From the NCBI GenBank assembly GCA_021399435.1, contig JAJTUP010000098.1, positions 124,001 through 188,000 of the forward strand: a stretch of 64,000 bases of DNA. The letters are read 5' to 3'. The notes under the pieces were generated by a model that made no database searches, was not told where the DNA came from, and saw only the letters and a list, made by a program, of their open reading frames with translations. The translations under genes and the position numbers were made by a program. Origin of the DNA: Diaporthe sp. PMI_573. Taxonomy: Eukaryota > Ascomycota > Sordariomycetes > Diaporthales > Diaporthaceae. Below, piece after piece: positions 33,882 through 45,549 of the stretch. Position 1 is the first letter of the stretch. The number at the start of each line of letters is the position of its first letter.

Positions 33882-36800
33882 TGGTTCCTTCTAGGGCTCG
33901 CAGATTGCCACATCTCCAGGAGTCCAACAAAGCTTCCACTACGAGCACCGGTACCGACTCCACGTCCCGCGCTGATTCTTTCGCCGACGGCGCTACGCAA
34001 AGTGTTGGATTTGATCCACCGGCACGTCATGCTGCTCCCGACGACGTTCACAATGATCTCGCGAGTGATCGATGTGTTGAGCTGGCAGACTCCATATGCA
34101 AGTACTTTGAAACGATCGGGAACGCGTATGACTCAAACCCAACTCAAATGAGCGCCTTGGTACTCAACGTGTTCCATCTTTGGATGTTGATGGACCGCGC
34201 GGCCATTGAAGTATGCCCCCTTATCCGAGAGTATCATCCAATGTTTCCCCCCGAGCTTTTGAATGTCTTGCAGCTTGAACGAGTCGAAGATTTTGATCGA
34301 CTGACAATGATCCAACGGCACTTGAGAGAGAGGGTCGATGCCTGCCAGGCGCATTCTTACGATATCTTGAGTGCTGAGAACTCACCCAGTTGTTTTGCAG
34401 CAAGGTACTTGACCTGCTCCCCTAGCCTGCAGGCATTGTATCATGAAATTCTGCAAGATTCACAGCAAGCTCGAGAAGATAAGGAGACCCAATGGGACAC
34501 CATTTCAGATGAATGTGAGCAGCTTTCTCAGGAGATCGCCTCGCTCTTGTGTCTTTGTACCGGGGAGCCGGGCGACCGTACCAAAGATGACATCAAGAAC
34601 TGCACCAAGTGTTTTCTCAGAAGGAAACGGCGCCGCCTTGAGATACAGGCCCACGAAGACTTCCTTCCTGTACATGACACAAAGGCTGCTAAGATTGTGT
34701 TCGAGCTTTCGATCCCACGCTGGTACGAGGCGTATCGGAAGGTAACATTCAAGATCATTCACGATCTTGCGTGGCCGGCTAAACTGCAACAAGAGAAGCC
34801 GAAACTGATTTTGCGAGATTTCAGACCCCTAGCGAACTACCAGAAGGAACGAGCTGTCTCTGGAGGTTTGACCCTCGCTTCACCCACCAAGAGCTTCCTC
34901 CAGACCCACTGGAGAGTCGTCCAGGTTCTTCAGGGCTCACTGCGAGAAGTCTTGCGCCCGCATGGTCCTCAATTTGAGCTTTATGACATTGAAAACAAGG
35001 TCTGGGTCGCAGCCATCGACAGGAATACCCTGACGTTTCAGCACCTCTGTGGCGTTACCATCCCTCAATGCCTTCGAGAACAGGTCATCTTACCGGACCC
35101 ACATCCACCAGCGGTCTTTGATGGCCCATCCTCTTACGCTGTGGTTGCGAATGAGCGCCAGTGTCCCCAGAAAGTGTCTGTACACGAGTTTTCTGCATAC
35201 CAGAGACTTCTCGCTGGTGTATCACGACGTTGGATGACAATTCTTGTTGAGCTGGGCTCTTCTAATCTCAACTTTTCCAGCAGCGAGACGGTCCAGTTCC
35301 TCTCCCATCTGGCCCTTCAAGCTGGTCCACCTGGAATGGGTGGTCTGCGGGAAGCGTACCGGGTCTTCGCTGACGATTCCTTTTGTCTTCGTCTGGCAGA
35401 GATGATTGATCAACGATTGGAGTCAATCAAGTCAAATTGGCGCGAAGTCAACCTCATGGAGTTGTGCATTGTGTTGAATCAACGTCTCCTGGCGTTCGCC
35501 TCGTCGTACGAGGCCTGCAAACTGGCGCAGAGGTCTATCCAATGCGCCCGCCAAGCGACGCTGGGCTGGATTGCCAGACTCCGCGAAGAGCTCCGAAATG
35601 CCAAGGACGATTCGACGGCAGACAGAGCAGCTGCTTATGCTTTCAAATCTGCCCTTCTTTGCCGGCGAACCTTTGCAGCAACATCGAATCAGCTGACAGC
35701 TGAAGAGTTGGAGGCGTACTGCGAGGCCTCTACCGCCTTGCAAGAGCACATGACAACCGGCTTTGAAAGCGACCCCGTGCTGAAGATGATGGTCATTCAA
35801 GATACCAAAATGGATATTGGAGCCACTGTTTACGCATCGATGCAGGATCATCCTGAGAGTCTGGGATCGGCAATCATGAAGAGCTGGTCAAAGTCCGGCG
35901 ATGCACCCGATACAGCATTCTCTTCGTGGACCGCCATCGAAGGGGAGGAGCCATGGGTAGTGGCACGAACTACCACGACTGGCCCGGCCGCCAAGTATGC
36001 TTTCAGTCTGACGGTCCACTTCAATTACGTCTCGGGTTTCCTACTAGTTAATGGGAAGCCCGCCGGGCGTCTGCCAGAGCGCATTCGCCGCTCAGAGGAG
36101 GTCAAGGAGTTGTTCGGTGACCACGCGCATCTGAGAACGTATCCATGCGATCTTGATGGTATGTCACAGCAGCTTGCGGGACTCGTCGAGGGCTGGCAGG
36201 TTTATTTTGGACTCAGACACGACCAAGTGATCATCCGAGCAATCTCAAAAGTAGCAGCCCTCGAGTTCGTTCCACGCAAGGTTTTCTTCAAAGACACGAC
36301 CTTTGATCTACCCGTCGATCTGCTTGAGAATTGCGTCCATTTCGTGAATTTATCAACAGGAGCTCTCCAGATCCATCGTCGGCCCAGAATTTGGAAACTG
36401 AGGGAAAGGGACTGGGTGGTTGACCTTCGGACTCGTCAATGTGCACGAGGCATCCGGAAGGTATGTCGTCTCCTGTGTCCTTACTCCGAAACTGCACAGA
36501 TTGTGGCAAGGCTGTTCAGTCACTTCGAGCGCCCAGAGTTCCTGAAGATCTTCTTCTCGCCGAGGCAGAAGTTGTGCGTCGACTTGGGCCGGTTTGAGCT
36601 GGCGTTCCATGCCAACAGGTACGGGCGGCTGGAGGAGACCAAGCTCGGCAAAGAGTTTGACCCCAATCAAGATGCCGGCACGTTTCGTGGACTTCTCAGT
36701 ATGCTTGTTCTGCGAGACGTCGTTGACACAAGGAGGTGGACCATCATCGTGCCGCTCGGGAAAAGTGTATATCGTCTAAATAACCCACACGTGGAAACCT

Positions 36801-39800
36801 CCATCATTCCATCAGGCGCGAATGCCTACGCAAAGTATGAGATAGACGATGTGCTTGGCCGACTGACATGCCCTCCGGAGCCTGCTTTGCTGTATGTCAA
36901 GGCGCATCTGCATGCTTTGACAAGCTTCCCAATTCCAGATAAGCTGACTGGAAGGACCGGCACCGAGGAGGCTATTCATATACTCCAGTCCGGAATGTCT
37001 CAGCCATGGGCTCCGCTTGGCATAAATCCCTTCAGAGAATTGGAAGCCATTGCTGCACTTTCCCCCAAGAGGGACTTTTACCCTGAGGACAAACGCAGCC
37101 TCCAAAAGACACAGTGGGATCCTCGCCTGTCAGTCTCGATTCAACACGAGCGCCTGGAGACCCTTGCGAGAGACATTCTGCGCAAATCTAAGCGGCTGCT
37201 CCCTTTCACGACATGCACACCGGAAGTGGAGGAAATAGAGGTGGCTTCGCATCTGCGACGACGAGCCGAGATTAGGCGATCCGTCTATGATCCTCCTTCG
37301 ATACACCCCCAGGGTCCAACCCCTCTCGACAAGAACGGCAGCAATGGCAGAACCTCCAATAAGAAATTGACGCCTTCCCAAGGTCCCACAGTTCAATCAA
37401 CACTGGACAAGGCCTATGCTGGTAGAGACCAGGAGGTTGATTCCACCATGGCCATGAATGTCAGACAAATCGTCAAAGCGACTTTCAGGAGACCCTTTCA
37501 CTTTTCAAAGAAGATGTCAAGAGGTCAGGGGAAGATGCTGGGCAAAGATTGCTTGAGTGCAGATCAGGATCTGAACATTCCGTGCTATGTTACGATTGAT
37601 ACCTAACTACATTGTGATTCCAGTGCGTCTAGCCACCCATCTTATAAACTGACCTGCCAATCCCTCATGGATCTCGATGCACGCTGGCCTGAGCGAGGCT
37701 CAGCCCTGACTTGGGCGCCGTACGGGCCTGAGCGGTGCTGCGGTGCCTTTCGCCGATACTACGGTGCCCCTCACCGGGCCTCCGACGGGCCCGAAGTGCT
37801 GCCTTCCAACAGAAGATCAACCTACGATCTATGCTCATTGGTCAAAGGATTATAGGTGGTTTCCAGTCCGGTGCTGCTCCTTCCCATGGGCTAGGCAAAT
37901 TAGTCGAAGACTCAGTGGTGGAACAGTTTGGGGAGCTCGTCGACTTCAGCAGGCGCTCGAGCCCAGATCGACTGTACAGCCTTGCCTTCCGCCTCGCCCT
38001 GTTGAGCTTCAAGCAGAAGACAGATTTAGATCTTCTGGAGGTGTTGGCCGCGATTGCGAGGCTGGATTCACTCAAGATTTTAGTTCCACCTCAACACCCG
38101 GTGTTTGTCGACTTTGATCTCATTGCGCCGTCAGCCGAGCATTTTGAAACATTGATTCAATCCACATGGCCTCCATTCGCCCAGCGTCCTGGCAAAAACA
38201 AGAAAAACATGGAATACCGAGACCAACACTTGATGAGATGTGAAGAAGAAGGCCGACGACTGGCAAAATGGTTCGTCAAACAATGGCCTTGCCAGTCACC
38301 GTCCCTTGACGGATTTCAGTCAGGAACGAACCTCATTGACGGCACGGATGCTCTGGACTCAGTTCTGGAAGTGTGGCAACGGAAAATGAACAACATTGAG
38401 CTTGGAGGTTACATTGATGAGATCCAAGAAGTCCTGGACAAGTTTGCTGCGGAGGGCAATGGCTTGCTGCAAGACTCCCAGCCCCGGGTTTTTCCCGCCA
38501 CGGTTCCCTTCCCAAGCATATTCGTCGCACAGGACCAGTGGTTCCGTCTCTTCCTCTTGAGCTCCTCAGAAATCCCGCCGACTCTGTCAGCTTGGCGGTG
38601 CCGCTGAACTCGCCTTCTATCCAGTTGATACAGACGCAAGCTACATCCAAGCCTGTGCCATCCGGCCCCCGGCCAGAGTTTGGCGAGCTCCAGCACATTT
38701 TGGCTCCGTTTATGAGATCACAAGACCATTTGAGAAAGCGTTATGGAGAAGATCTGCTCCGCAGTTTGCAGGCAATGAGGAATGGTCGGGCGTTACCATA
38801 CGGTCAAAGCCGAGATTTGCAGCACCGGTACGACTCTGCATCGCAAGTGGCTTATCTCATTGATAGAAGCCGCATAGGCATCGCAGCGCTTTTGATTGCC
38901 ATCAATGAAGCACTAGCAAAGGACGATAAGCGCTCGCTCTGGCTCCGAATGGCAAATCTGTGGCCTGGCGGAAAAGTGACCCTTCTCGAACAACTTCGCT
39001 CAACGGCCAAGAGTCGTTTCGGAGCTGGCATGAAGGAGGCGTTGGTCAGGTTCGGCGTCATGAACACAGAGCTCCAATGGCTGGAAAGGCTTCGGCATCA
39101 CTACCTGAATAGAGATGTTGCCAAAGTGCAAGAAGCCTTGAGGGACGCAGGACACCAGAACTGGGACCCTCTGCAGCGACCCGACTGGCTGCTTATGGAG
39201 CTGGAATGTGACCTTCTCATCGGCCTGAGCAGCTTCAGGTTGCCAATGCAATTATATCACCCTCATCCGGCGCGAACTCTGTTTTGCAGATGAACATGGG
39301 TCAAGGTACCGTACCCTACTCGTCATTCGTCTAGCTGGGTTCTTACTGACTCACATGCACTTGTAGGCAAGTCGTCCTGCATTGTGCCAATGGCAATTGC
39401 GACCCTCGCAGATACCACTCAGATTGCTCGCCTTGTCGTGCCAAAAGCGCTTCTGTTGCAATCAGCTCAAGTCGTCCAATCTAGGATCGGCGGCCTCGTC
39501 GGTCGCGAAATCCGCCACATTCCTTTCTCCCGCCGAACACCATCTACGGATGAGATTCTCAGCCTGTACATGGACTTGCATAAGGAAATTCGCCAAGAAT
39601 CCGGGGTCCTCCTGACGACGAGTGACCACATACTCTCGTTCAAGCTCAGTGGCCTCCAACGTCTTGTCGACTCGAAGACGTCCGAGGCTGAGAAGATGAT
39701 CCGGTTCCAAGAAACGTTAACACGGCTTTCCCGCGATGTCATCGACGAGTCGGACTTTACTCTGGCAGTGAAGACACAACTCATTTATCCCGTTAGTATC

Positions 39801-41780
39801 TACCCTCCCAGGAAAAACATTTGTATCATTCCCGAAAGTTCGAGGCATTGTGTCTTACCCAACATCCCCACCTCTTCAAGCGCCTATTGTATGATCACAC
39901 GGCAACTCCCCTGTTGGCCAGAACTAGTCTCAAGGTCTCCAGCTTCAAATGTTCTATGCTGACAATTGTACAGAGTGGACCTCAGCTCTCGGTTGATGGG
40001 GCTCCCCACCGATGGCAGATCATTCAAGAGCTCCTCGGCCTATTTGAAGACCATCTTCCCGACCTCAGGAGAGCATTCCCAGCTAGTGTTGAAGTAGTTC
40101 CCCGTTCACAGGCGCAAGCCTTTCCGATGGCCTTTTTGCTCAGGAAAGATGCCGAGGATGAATTTCACCGTCTGATCATCGAGGACATCGTCAACAATCG
40201 CACCTCTTTCTTGCGACTTTTTGAGTCCGGTGTACCTCCAAAGAAGGTCCGAAGGACGATACGGCAATTCTTTCAGAAGCCAGCACCAAGCTGCAGGATA
40301 AAGACGGACTGAAAGAGGTTGTGAATCTCTTCGCTGATCAGGAATCCGCCGCTAAGACTCTTCTCCTCGTCCGCGGCCTCATCTTGAACAGGATCCTGCT
40401 CTTCTGTATGAAGCGAAGATTCAATGTACAGTACGGGCTGCACACAGAACGAGACCCAATGGCAGTCCCCTTCGAAGCCAAAGGTGTGCCCTCCGAAAGC
40501 AGCGAGTTTGGTCATCCGGATGTCGCTATCATTTTTACAACACTGTCATTCTACTACGCGGGGCTCACCCTTGCCCAGTTCCGCCAGAGCCTCTCTAGTG
40601 TACTCAAGGCTGACGATGCCGCCTCCGCCTACGATCGATGGACGCATGGATGTGACACCTTGCCGGCAGGCTTGCGCCACTGGAATGTTATCAACTGTGA
40701 CGATGACGGTCAAGTCGAAGAGCTTTACAGCCATTTGCGACATGATAGAAATGTTCTCAACTCCTACTTGAACAGCTGGGTTTTCCCTTTGTACGCCAAG
40801 CAATTCGGGCTGAAACTTTCAGCTTCCGCCTGGGACCTCCCGAACTTCTCAAGACCCCAGAAGCCAACGTTACCAGGCGCAAGAAGTACCGGGTTCTCCG
40901 GAACCAACGACAACAAGTCCTTGCTGCCCTTGACGATTCACCAGGATGACCTTCCCAGTCTTGTCCAGACCAACGCGGAGGTCCTGTCCTACCTTCTCCA
41001 GCCGCGGAATCGCCGCTACCACTGTGCAGCCTACCACGGCACCCGGATGACCGAGGAGCAGCTCCTGCACAAGATATTCAAGGAAGGGATGATGGTCCTC
41101 ATCGATGCGGGAGCGTACATCCTGGAGCTCAGCAATCAGGCTCTGGTGAGCAAGTGGTTGGAAATCAACACTATGGCCAAAGCTGGGGTTTTCTTCAAAT
41201 CCGACAACCGTGCTTGGTAAGTCATTCCCATGTCGAGGAGGTGGAGCTTGAAGGTGTGAAGGAGTGGCTAAGCTCCTATGGGAGACTCTCCCATGGGATA
41301 ACCTCCTATGAGATGACCTTCTATGGGATGACCGAAGCTCTAACCAGCAACAGGGTGCTCTACAGAGGAGTCAAAAAGAAGACCGTCCCCCTTGTGGCGA
41401 CTCCGTTCGCGGACAACTTGACAGAGTGCGTGGTATTTCTCGACGAGGCACACTGCCGTGGAACCGACTTGAAGCTGCCCCGAACCGCCAAAGGAGCATT
41501 GACGTTGGCCCTTGGCCAAACGAAGGACCATACTGTACAAGGTAGGTACCCTGATGACTTACAAAGACCAAGTGCTAACAAATTTCAGCCGCGATGAGGC
41601 TCCGGCAGTTGTCAACTACCCAGTCAGTTGCCTTTTTCGCCGGCCCTGAAGTGCATCAAAGCATCATTGATGTTTGCAAGCTCCCGGCACATGGCCAAAT
41701 CCACTCCGGCCATGTTGTGCAGTGGCTTCTGGAGTGCCTGAAACCATGGATTACGGATTTGGGATGGAAAACGATATCAG
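33882..41780 (+). pseudogene. Giant DUF6606/DUF3638/DUF3645-family gene, decayed
   Basis: An open frame of about 1240 codons (33882-37514) holds the long helical N-terminal half, including FLQTHWRVVQVLQGSLREVL. After a solo LTR, the DUF3638 region follows with shifts near 37890, 38580 and 39250. It contains SGANSVLQMNMGQGKSSCIV, a P-loop-like Gly-Lys-Ser motif created by splicing out a 60-bp intron (39307-39366), and DILSFKL-type text. A 182-bp intron (39792-39973) and another shift near 40280 precede the DUF3645 part, with HPDVAIIFTTLSFYYAGLT, FSGTNDNKSLLPLT and CVVFLDEAHCRGTDLKLP. A 47-bp intron (41542-41588) joins QAAMRLRQL. Such proteins are usually about 3000 residues and annotated as ubiquitinyl hydrolase-like. 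Here both ends are missing. Confidence 0.8.
37510..37816. mobile_element. Solo LTR, copy B (37515-37811), inside the DUF3638-family gene
   Basis: A 297-bp unit that is near-identical to copies A and C (start TGTCAAGAGG here) and ends CCTTCCAACA. It is flanked by GAAGA at 37510-37514 and 37812-37816. Removing the LTR and one GAAGA rejoins host sequence that reads ETLSLFKEDQPTIYAHWSKD across the junction. Confidence 0.87.
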
Positions 41781-42483
41781 TTCAAAATGGTTATACTGGG
41801 CTGTACTAGGATCCCTCGATTTGATAAACTGTGTGTAGTTGGGGGAACATAAGATCTACCGTGAGCATCATATTGACACTGCCGGACGGAAATCATAAAC
41901 TTGTGTCCCAGAGCCGGCTTTTCAACAAATGGCATTGGAGGTTCACTGATGCGCTTTTTGACACACTTCCAAAACCTCAATCCAACCTGATCAAAGATTG
42001 AGGAATACAGCACCGTTCCATAAGGCTAAGGCTGGCTTTTAGGTTCAAGTTAAAAGGGGTTCTTTCCCATCTAGTGGCGAGGCTACATGGAATATCAAGA
42101 AGTGAAATACTTGAGTGTTTTGTTATTCTTCTCTGGTCGTATCGCTTCGGGTTTTGTCTGGCCTGCTTGATCCCAAGAAACAGCAAGACGATTGTGTACG
42201 GATACAACAACGACGTAGATTTTGAATTAAAACGAGAAAAATGGCTCCCACTCTAATTGTGTACGATGGGGCTTTGACCCCAGGTGGTCATCCGGTAACG
42301 CACACAAAAGCTGTCCCATTTTTTCTTGCTTTCCTTTCTCCCCTGGCATCAGCGTATTTTCCTTTAGCTTATTTCCCGCCCAGATGGATTTAAACCATAG
42401 CCTTTATCTCCTATTACTTGGATTTTCTCATGTGTACTTTGGCATCTTGGATGTCTTGGTTTTCATCCAGGGGTATTTCCTAG
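41781..42483. other. Intergenic stretch
   Basis: No frame here has a recognisable motif. The DUF3638-family coding text ends before this point without its usual C-terminal part, so a breakpoint near 41780 is likely. Confidence 0.35.
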
Positions 42484-43446
42484 GGTGGTTGTCGGTCTAG
42501 ATGGTCCGAATCTTGGGAGTTCCCTACGTCTACGCCTGGCCAACTGCCGTCTTACTGGCGCTCACTTGCCATCCCTCGCCCGCAAATACCTCAATCTCCA
42601 CACACACCTGCCCGTTGCTGCGCAGTCACAGGTCGGCATATCCCGCTCGAGGCCGCACATCTCATTCCAGTCTCGCAGACAGCATGGTTTAACAGAAATC
42701 ATATGAAGGTCTTTCAGGTGCGGATGGGCCAGGATAATATCAACTGGATCAACCAGTCATGTAATAAGCTATCACTGGCCAGAGATATTCATTTACTGGC
42801 AGACCAGGGCCATCTCGTCTTCGTGCCACGTGTCCACCGAGGTGGAGGCACCGACGGAATTGCCACCTACTCGAATGGTAGACTGGACGCCGAAGCGGTC
42901 GCGCTCGTCTGCTACACACTCAAACCCGACCCCTCCTACGAGCTCGTTCATCTATACCACCTGCACCCTCTCGAGCCCCTTGAGGATATACCAGCAGAGT
43001 ATATCTTTTCCAACTTCGCCTATGCCATTTTTCGCATCTGCGAGTTCTTCGACAACGATGGCCGACGGCGGAAGTGTGTCCAGCTTGAGGAAGAGGTGGG
43101 CCAGGAGCCACAATACAAAATCAGGGACAACCCAGTGCGCAAAGACTCGGGGACGCTGAGCAGGAGCCCGACTAAGCGCCGGGGGACATCTCACAGCTCG
43201 CCTGAGAAGCGCGCCCGGAGCAACAACGAGGACGGCTCAGATGGCGAGGACGCCCTGATCGACTGCTCGTTCTCAAGCGAGGCGACCAGTGGCGAGGGCA
43301 GCCATAGGGAAGAAGACGAGGCGCCGCGAGGTCGCACACTCAAGAGAAAACGGATACTACAGCTTACCCGATCACCCTCTTGGTCTGACTTGAACACGTA
43401 CGGTGTTAGCTGGGTTGTGACGGAGGAGCCCTTCCCCGTGATATAG
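42484..43446 (+). pseudogene. HNH-type endonuclease-domain gene, 5' truncated
   Basis: The frame is open from 42484 (preceded by TAG at 42481) to TAG 43446 but lacks an ATG until 42703. It encodes RCCAVTGRHIPLEAAHLIP, where the Cys-x-x-Thr-Gly and the Ala-Ala-His form the HNH zinc and catalytic signature. Then comes NQSCNKLSLARDIHLLADQG with HLVFVPR, the rest of the fungal HNH_2 pattern. A low-complexity, Arg/Ser/Glu-rich tail follows (SPTKRRGTSHSSPEKRARS). Fungal members usually have about 100-200 more residues before the CAVTG motif, so the 5' end is lost or lies in an exon I cannot see. A start at 42703 would remove the HNH motif and is therefore unlikely. Confidence 0.6.
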
Positions 43447-43562
43447 GATACCCCATTGGCGTGCAGCTGTAAGGATAGGGGTCCCACTAGCGACTGAGTC
43501 GATGGCTTGCTGAAGGTCTGCTTCGGTATATTGCTTGATGGCGTACTGATTAAGATATCCTA
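43446..43562 (-). pseudogene. Pogo transposase HTH (psq-like) fragment
   Basis: The minus-strand frame reads QYTEADLQQAIDSVASGTPI followed by LTAARQWGI. This is the N-terminal helix-turn-helix of Fot1/pogo transposases and parallels EIHDALVACRDGMPVKQACR in the intact copy at 61933. It ends at the edge of the HNH gene. Confidence 0.6.
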
Positions 43563-43969
43563 AAGGTTTGAAGTTGAGATGTCTAGAAATGACGAAGAAA
43601 TCGTGAGTTGAAGAGGACAGGTGGCATTTGCGTCCGGGGTAGCTCTTCAACTTTCTCTTTGTAGGAGGTATTCTCTATGTCTGACAAGCCACGGGTCGTA
43701 GAGCGCTTTCTCGCTATTGCCGCGTCAAAGCCTCAATCCCTATACACTCTTTGATAGCACAACGTGGATCCATGACGCGAGAGAAGCAATTTAATCGCAA
43801 TAATGATTTGTACGGCGAATGGGTGGTGAGCTTCAATTCGGACACATGGGGCCAAGTGCTTAGTCAGCAATGGGTGCGCGGTTGAGCGAATATCTGGTTT
43901 CTATTCCAAGAGAAATTAGTGAGCTGGCAAATACAATACAGGACCGTTTATTTTAATTTATGTTTAAGG

Positions 43970-44395
43970 GCTGTAGAGACCAAGAAATGCACTCAAGCCG
44001 CGCCAATAGAGCAACAACGACGATAATTAGGGACTGGTTTGCTATCTTACGCCTTCCGGCTATAGCTAAGATCAAGCCAGAAAATCGCCACAATGCCGAC
44101 GAAGGAGGTATCGCCGAGGGTGACGGGCTAAACGGCATCGTCTTGGGACCTTCTGGAAGGAGGGTTGTCATCAAACAAAGCAATGGGTCTCGAGTGTGGA
44201 CCTCCTTCATCGAGTGTATCTCTGCTACGGGCAAAGCTTGCCCACCACTTGTTATATTTAAGGGGAAAACGGTCCAACAGCAGTGGTTTAAATCGCTTGA
44301 GGGATTTCAACACTGGGAGTTTACTGCTACACGAAACGGCTGGACCAACAACGATATTGCTCTCGAATGGCTAGAGAAGATCTTCATGCTCAACA
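43970..44395 (+). pseudogene. Pogo transposase DDE-domain fragment
   Basis: The plus-strand frame contains IRDWFAILRLPAIAKIKPEN, then RHNADEGGIAEGDG (first catalytic Asp), SRVWTSFIECISATGKACPP and LVIFKGKTVQQQWF. All have counterparts in the element at 61883. The frame ends before the second and third catalytic Asp. It points in the opposite direction to the HTH fragment 400 bp to the left, so this is a rearranged remnant. Confidence 0.75.
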
Positions 44396-44730
44396 GAATC
44401 CGCATTCGTTTGGACTCGAAGAGGTTAAATGGACGGCCATCAGCAAAAATTGCTCTAGCAGGAAGCTCATCAAGCATCTGCTTAAAGGTCTTGTCCACTA
44501 CAGGAAAGTGCTGAGTAAGTTGAGACTGCTGAGACTGTTGCTGCCCTCTGTAATTGGGGCAATGGCGAAGTAAGTGCTTCTTCTGACGAGTAGTGCCCTT
44601 GGTTGTCTCGTGGCCGCAGTGCTTGCACTTGACTCGTGAGTTCTTGAACCCCGAGCTAGCGTCCGAGGCAATCGTGATAAATTCTCGGTGGACCTAGTGG
44701 TCGGCTAGCCTTCCAGAGGTTCTAGGCATT
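44390..44730 (-). pseudogene. BED-finger hAT transposase N-terminal fragment
   Basis: The minus-strand product has a BED-type zinc finger: KCKHCGHETTKGTTRQKKHL followed by LRHC. Downstream comes a segment ending FADGRPFNLFESKRMRILLS. The last motif is the point at which the copy at 21400 starts, so the two belong to one family. The fragment fuses at about 44390 to the pogo DDE fragment on the other strand. Confidence 0.7.
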
Positions 44731-44739
44731 GTAGAAGAA

Positions 44740-45115
44740 GCACGAAGGGTCTGAAGGTAGTGGGGAGTCGGATTGGGAAGTTTCAGGGGGATACAGCCAC
44801 TGTCACGGCCAGCACGAGATGCAGCATGGGAGCTGGGTCTATTGGCGCTATCAACGAATATTCTAAGCTGAGGAGAGGAAAAGAAAGGGGAGAGCGAAGC
44901 TCTGGCGGTCCCTGGCTCGCGAAGTCTTGACGCGACTGTGGGGCTAAGGGTTAGGGTCCTTGTGACGGCCAGAGGGCTTGCCTACCGTGGCTGCCGTCAC
45001 AAAAGGGGCCTCCAACGCGAGAGGAGAACATAATAAGGGGAATAGGAGACCAGAAGAGAGGAGGATAGGCAGATTTAAAAACAAATATATCACGATACTC
45101 CAATCTGATCGGACA
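44740..45115. other. Non-coding, with LTR-like inverted ends
   Basis: TTGTGACGGC at about 44960 and its complement GCCGTCACAA at about 44993 enclose only about 22 bp. A related CTGTCACGGCCAGC stands at about 44796. They resemble gypsy LTR ends, but no LTR body is visible. Confidence 0.3.
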
Positions 45116-45422
45116 GAAAATGTCGAGAGGTCAGGGGAAGATGCTGGGCAAAGATTGCTTGAGTGCAGATCAGGATCTGAACATTCCGTGCTATGTTGCG
45201 ATTGATACCTAACTACATTGTGATTCCAGTGCGTCTAGCCACCCATCTTATAACCTGACCTGCCCATCCCTCATGGATCTCGATGCACGCTGGCCTGAGC
45301 GAGGCTCAGCCCTGACTTGGGCGCCATATGGGCCTGAGCGGTGCTGCGGTGCCTTTCGCCGATACTACGGTGCCCTTCACCGGGCCTCCGACGGGCCCGA
45401 AGTGCTGCCTTCCAACAGAAAA
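45116..45422. mobile_element. Solo LTR, copy C (45121-45417) with 5-bp target duplication
   Basis: A 297-bp unit that starts TGTCGAGAGGTCAGGGGAAG and ends GCTGCCTTCCAACA. It is flanked by GAAAA at 45116-45120 and 45418-45422 and has the same orientation as copies A and B. Confidence 0.87.
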
Positions 45423-45549
45423 TAATAATATAGAGAGACGAGATTAATTGCTTCTTTCTAAAGGTTTTAAAAGATAACGCATAAGAAAGCCTTATTTATA
45501 GACCAGCCAGGTCTTAAGGAACATGCTACCCTACACCCCGGAACACTAC

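Noticed and set aside
44960..45002. A 42-bp TG..CA unit as a complete LTR
   Set aside because: The ends resemble gypsy LTR ends, but there is no body, no duplication and no partner.
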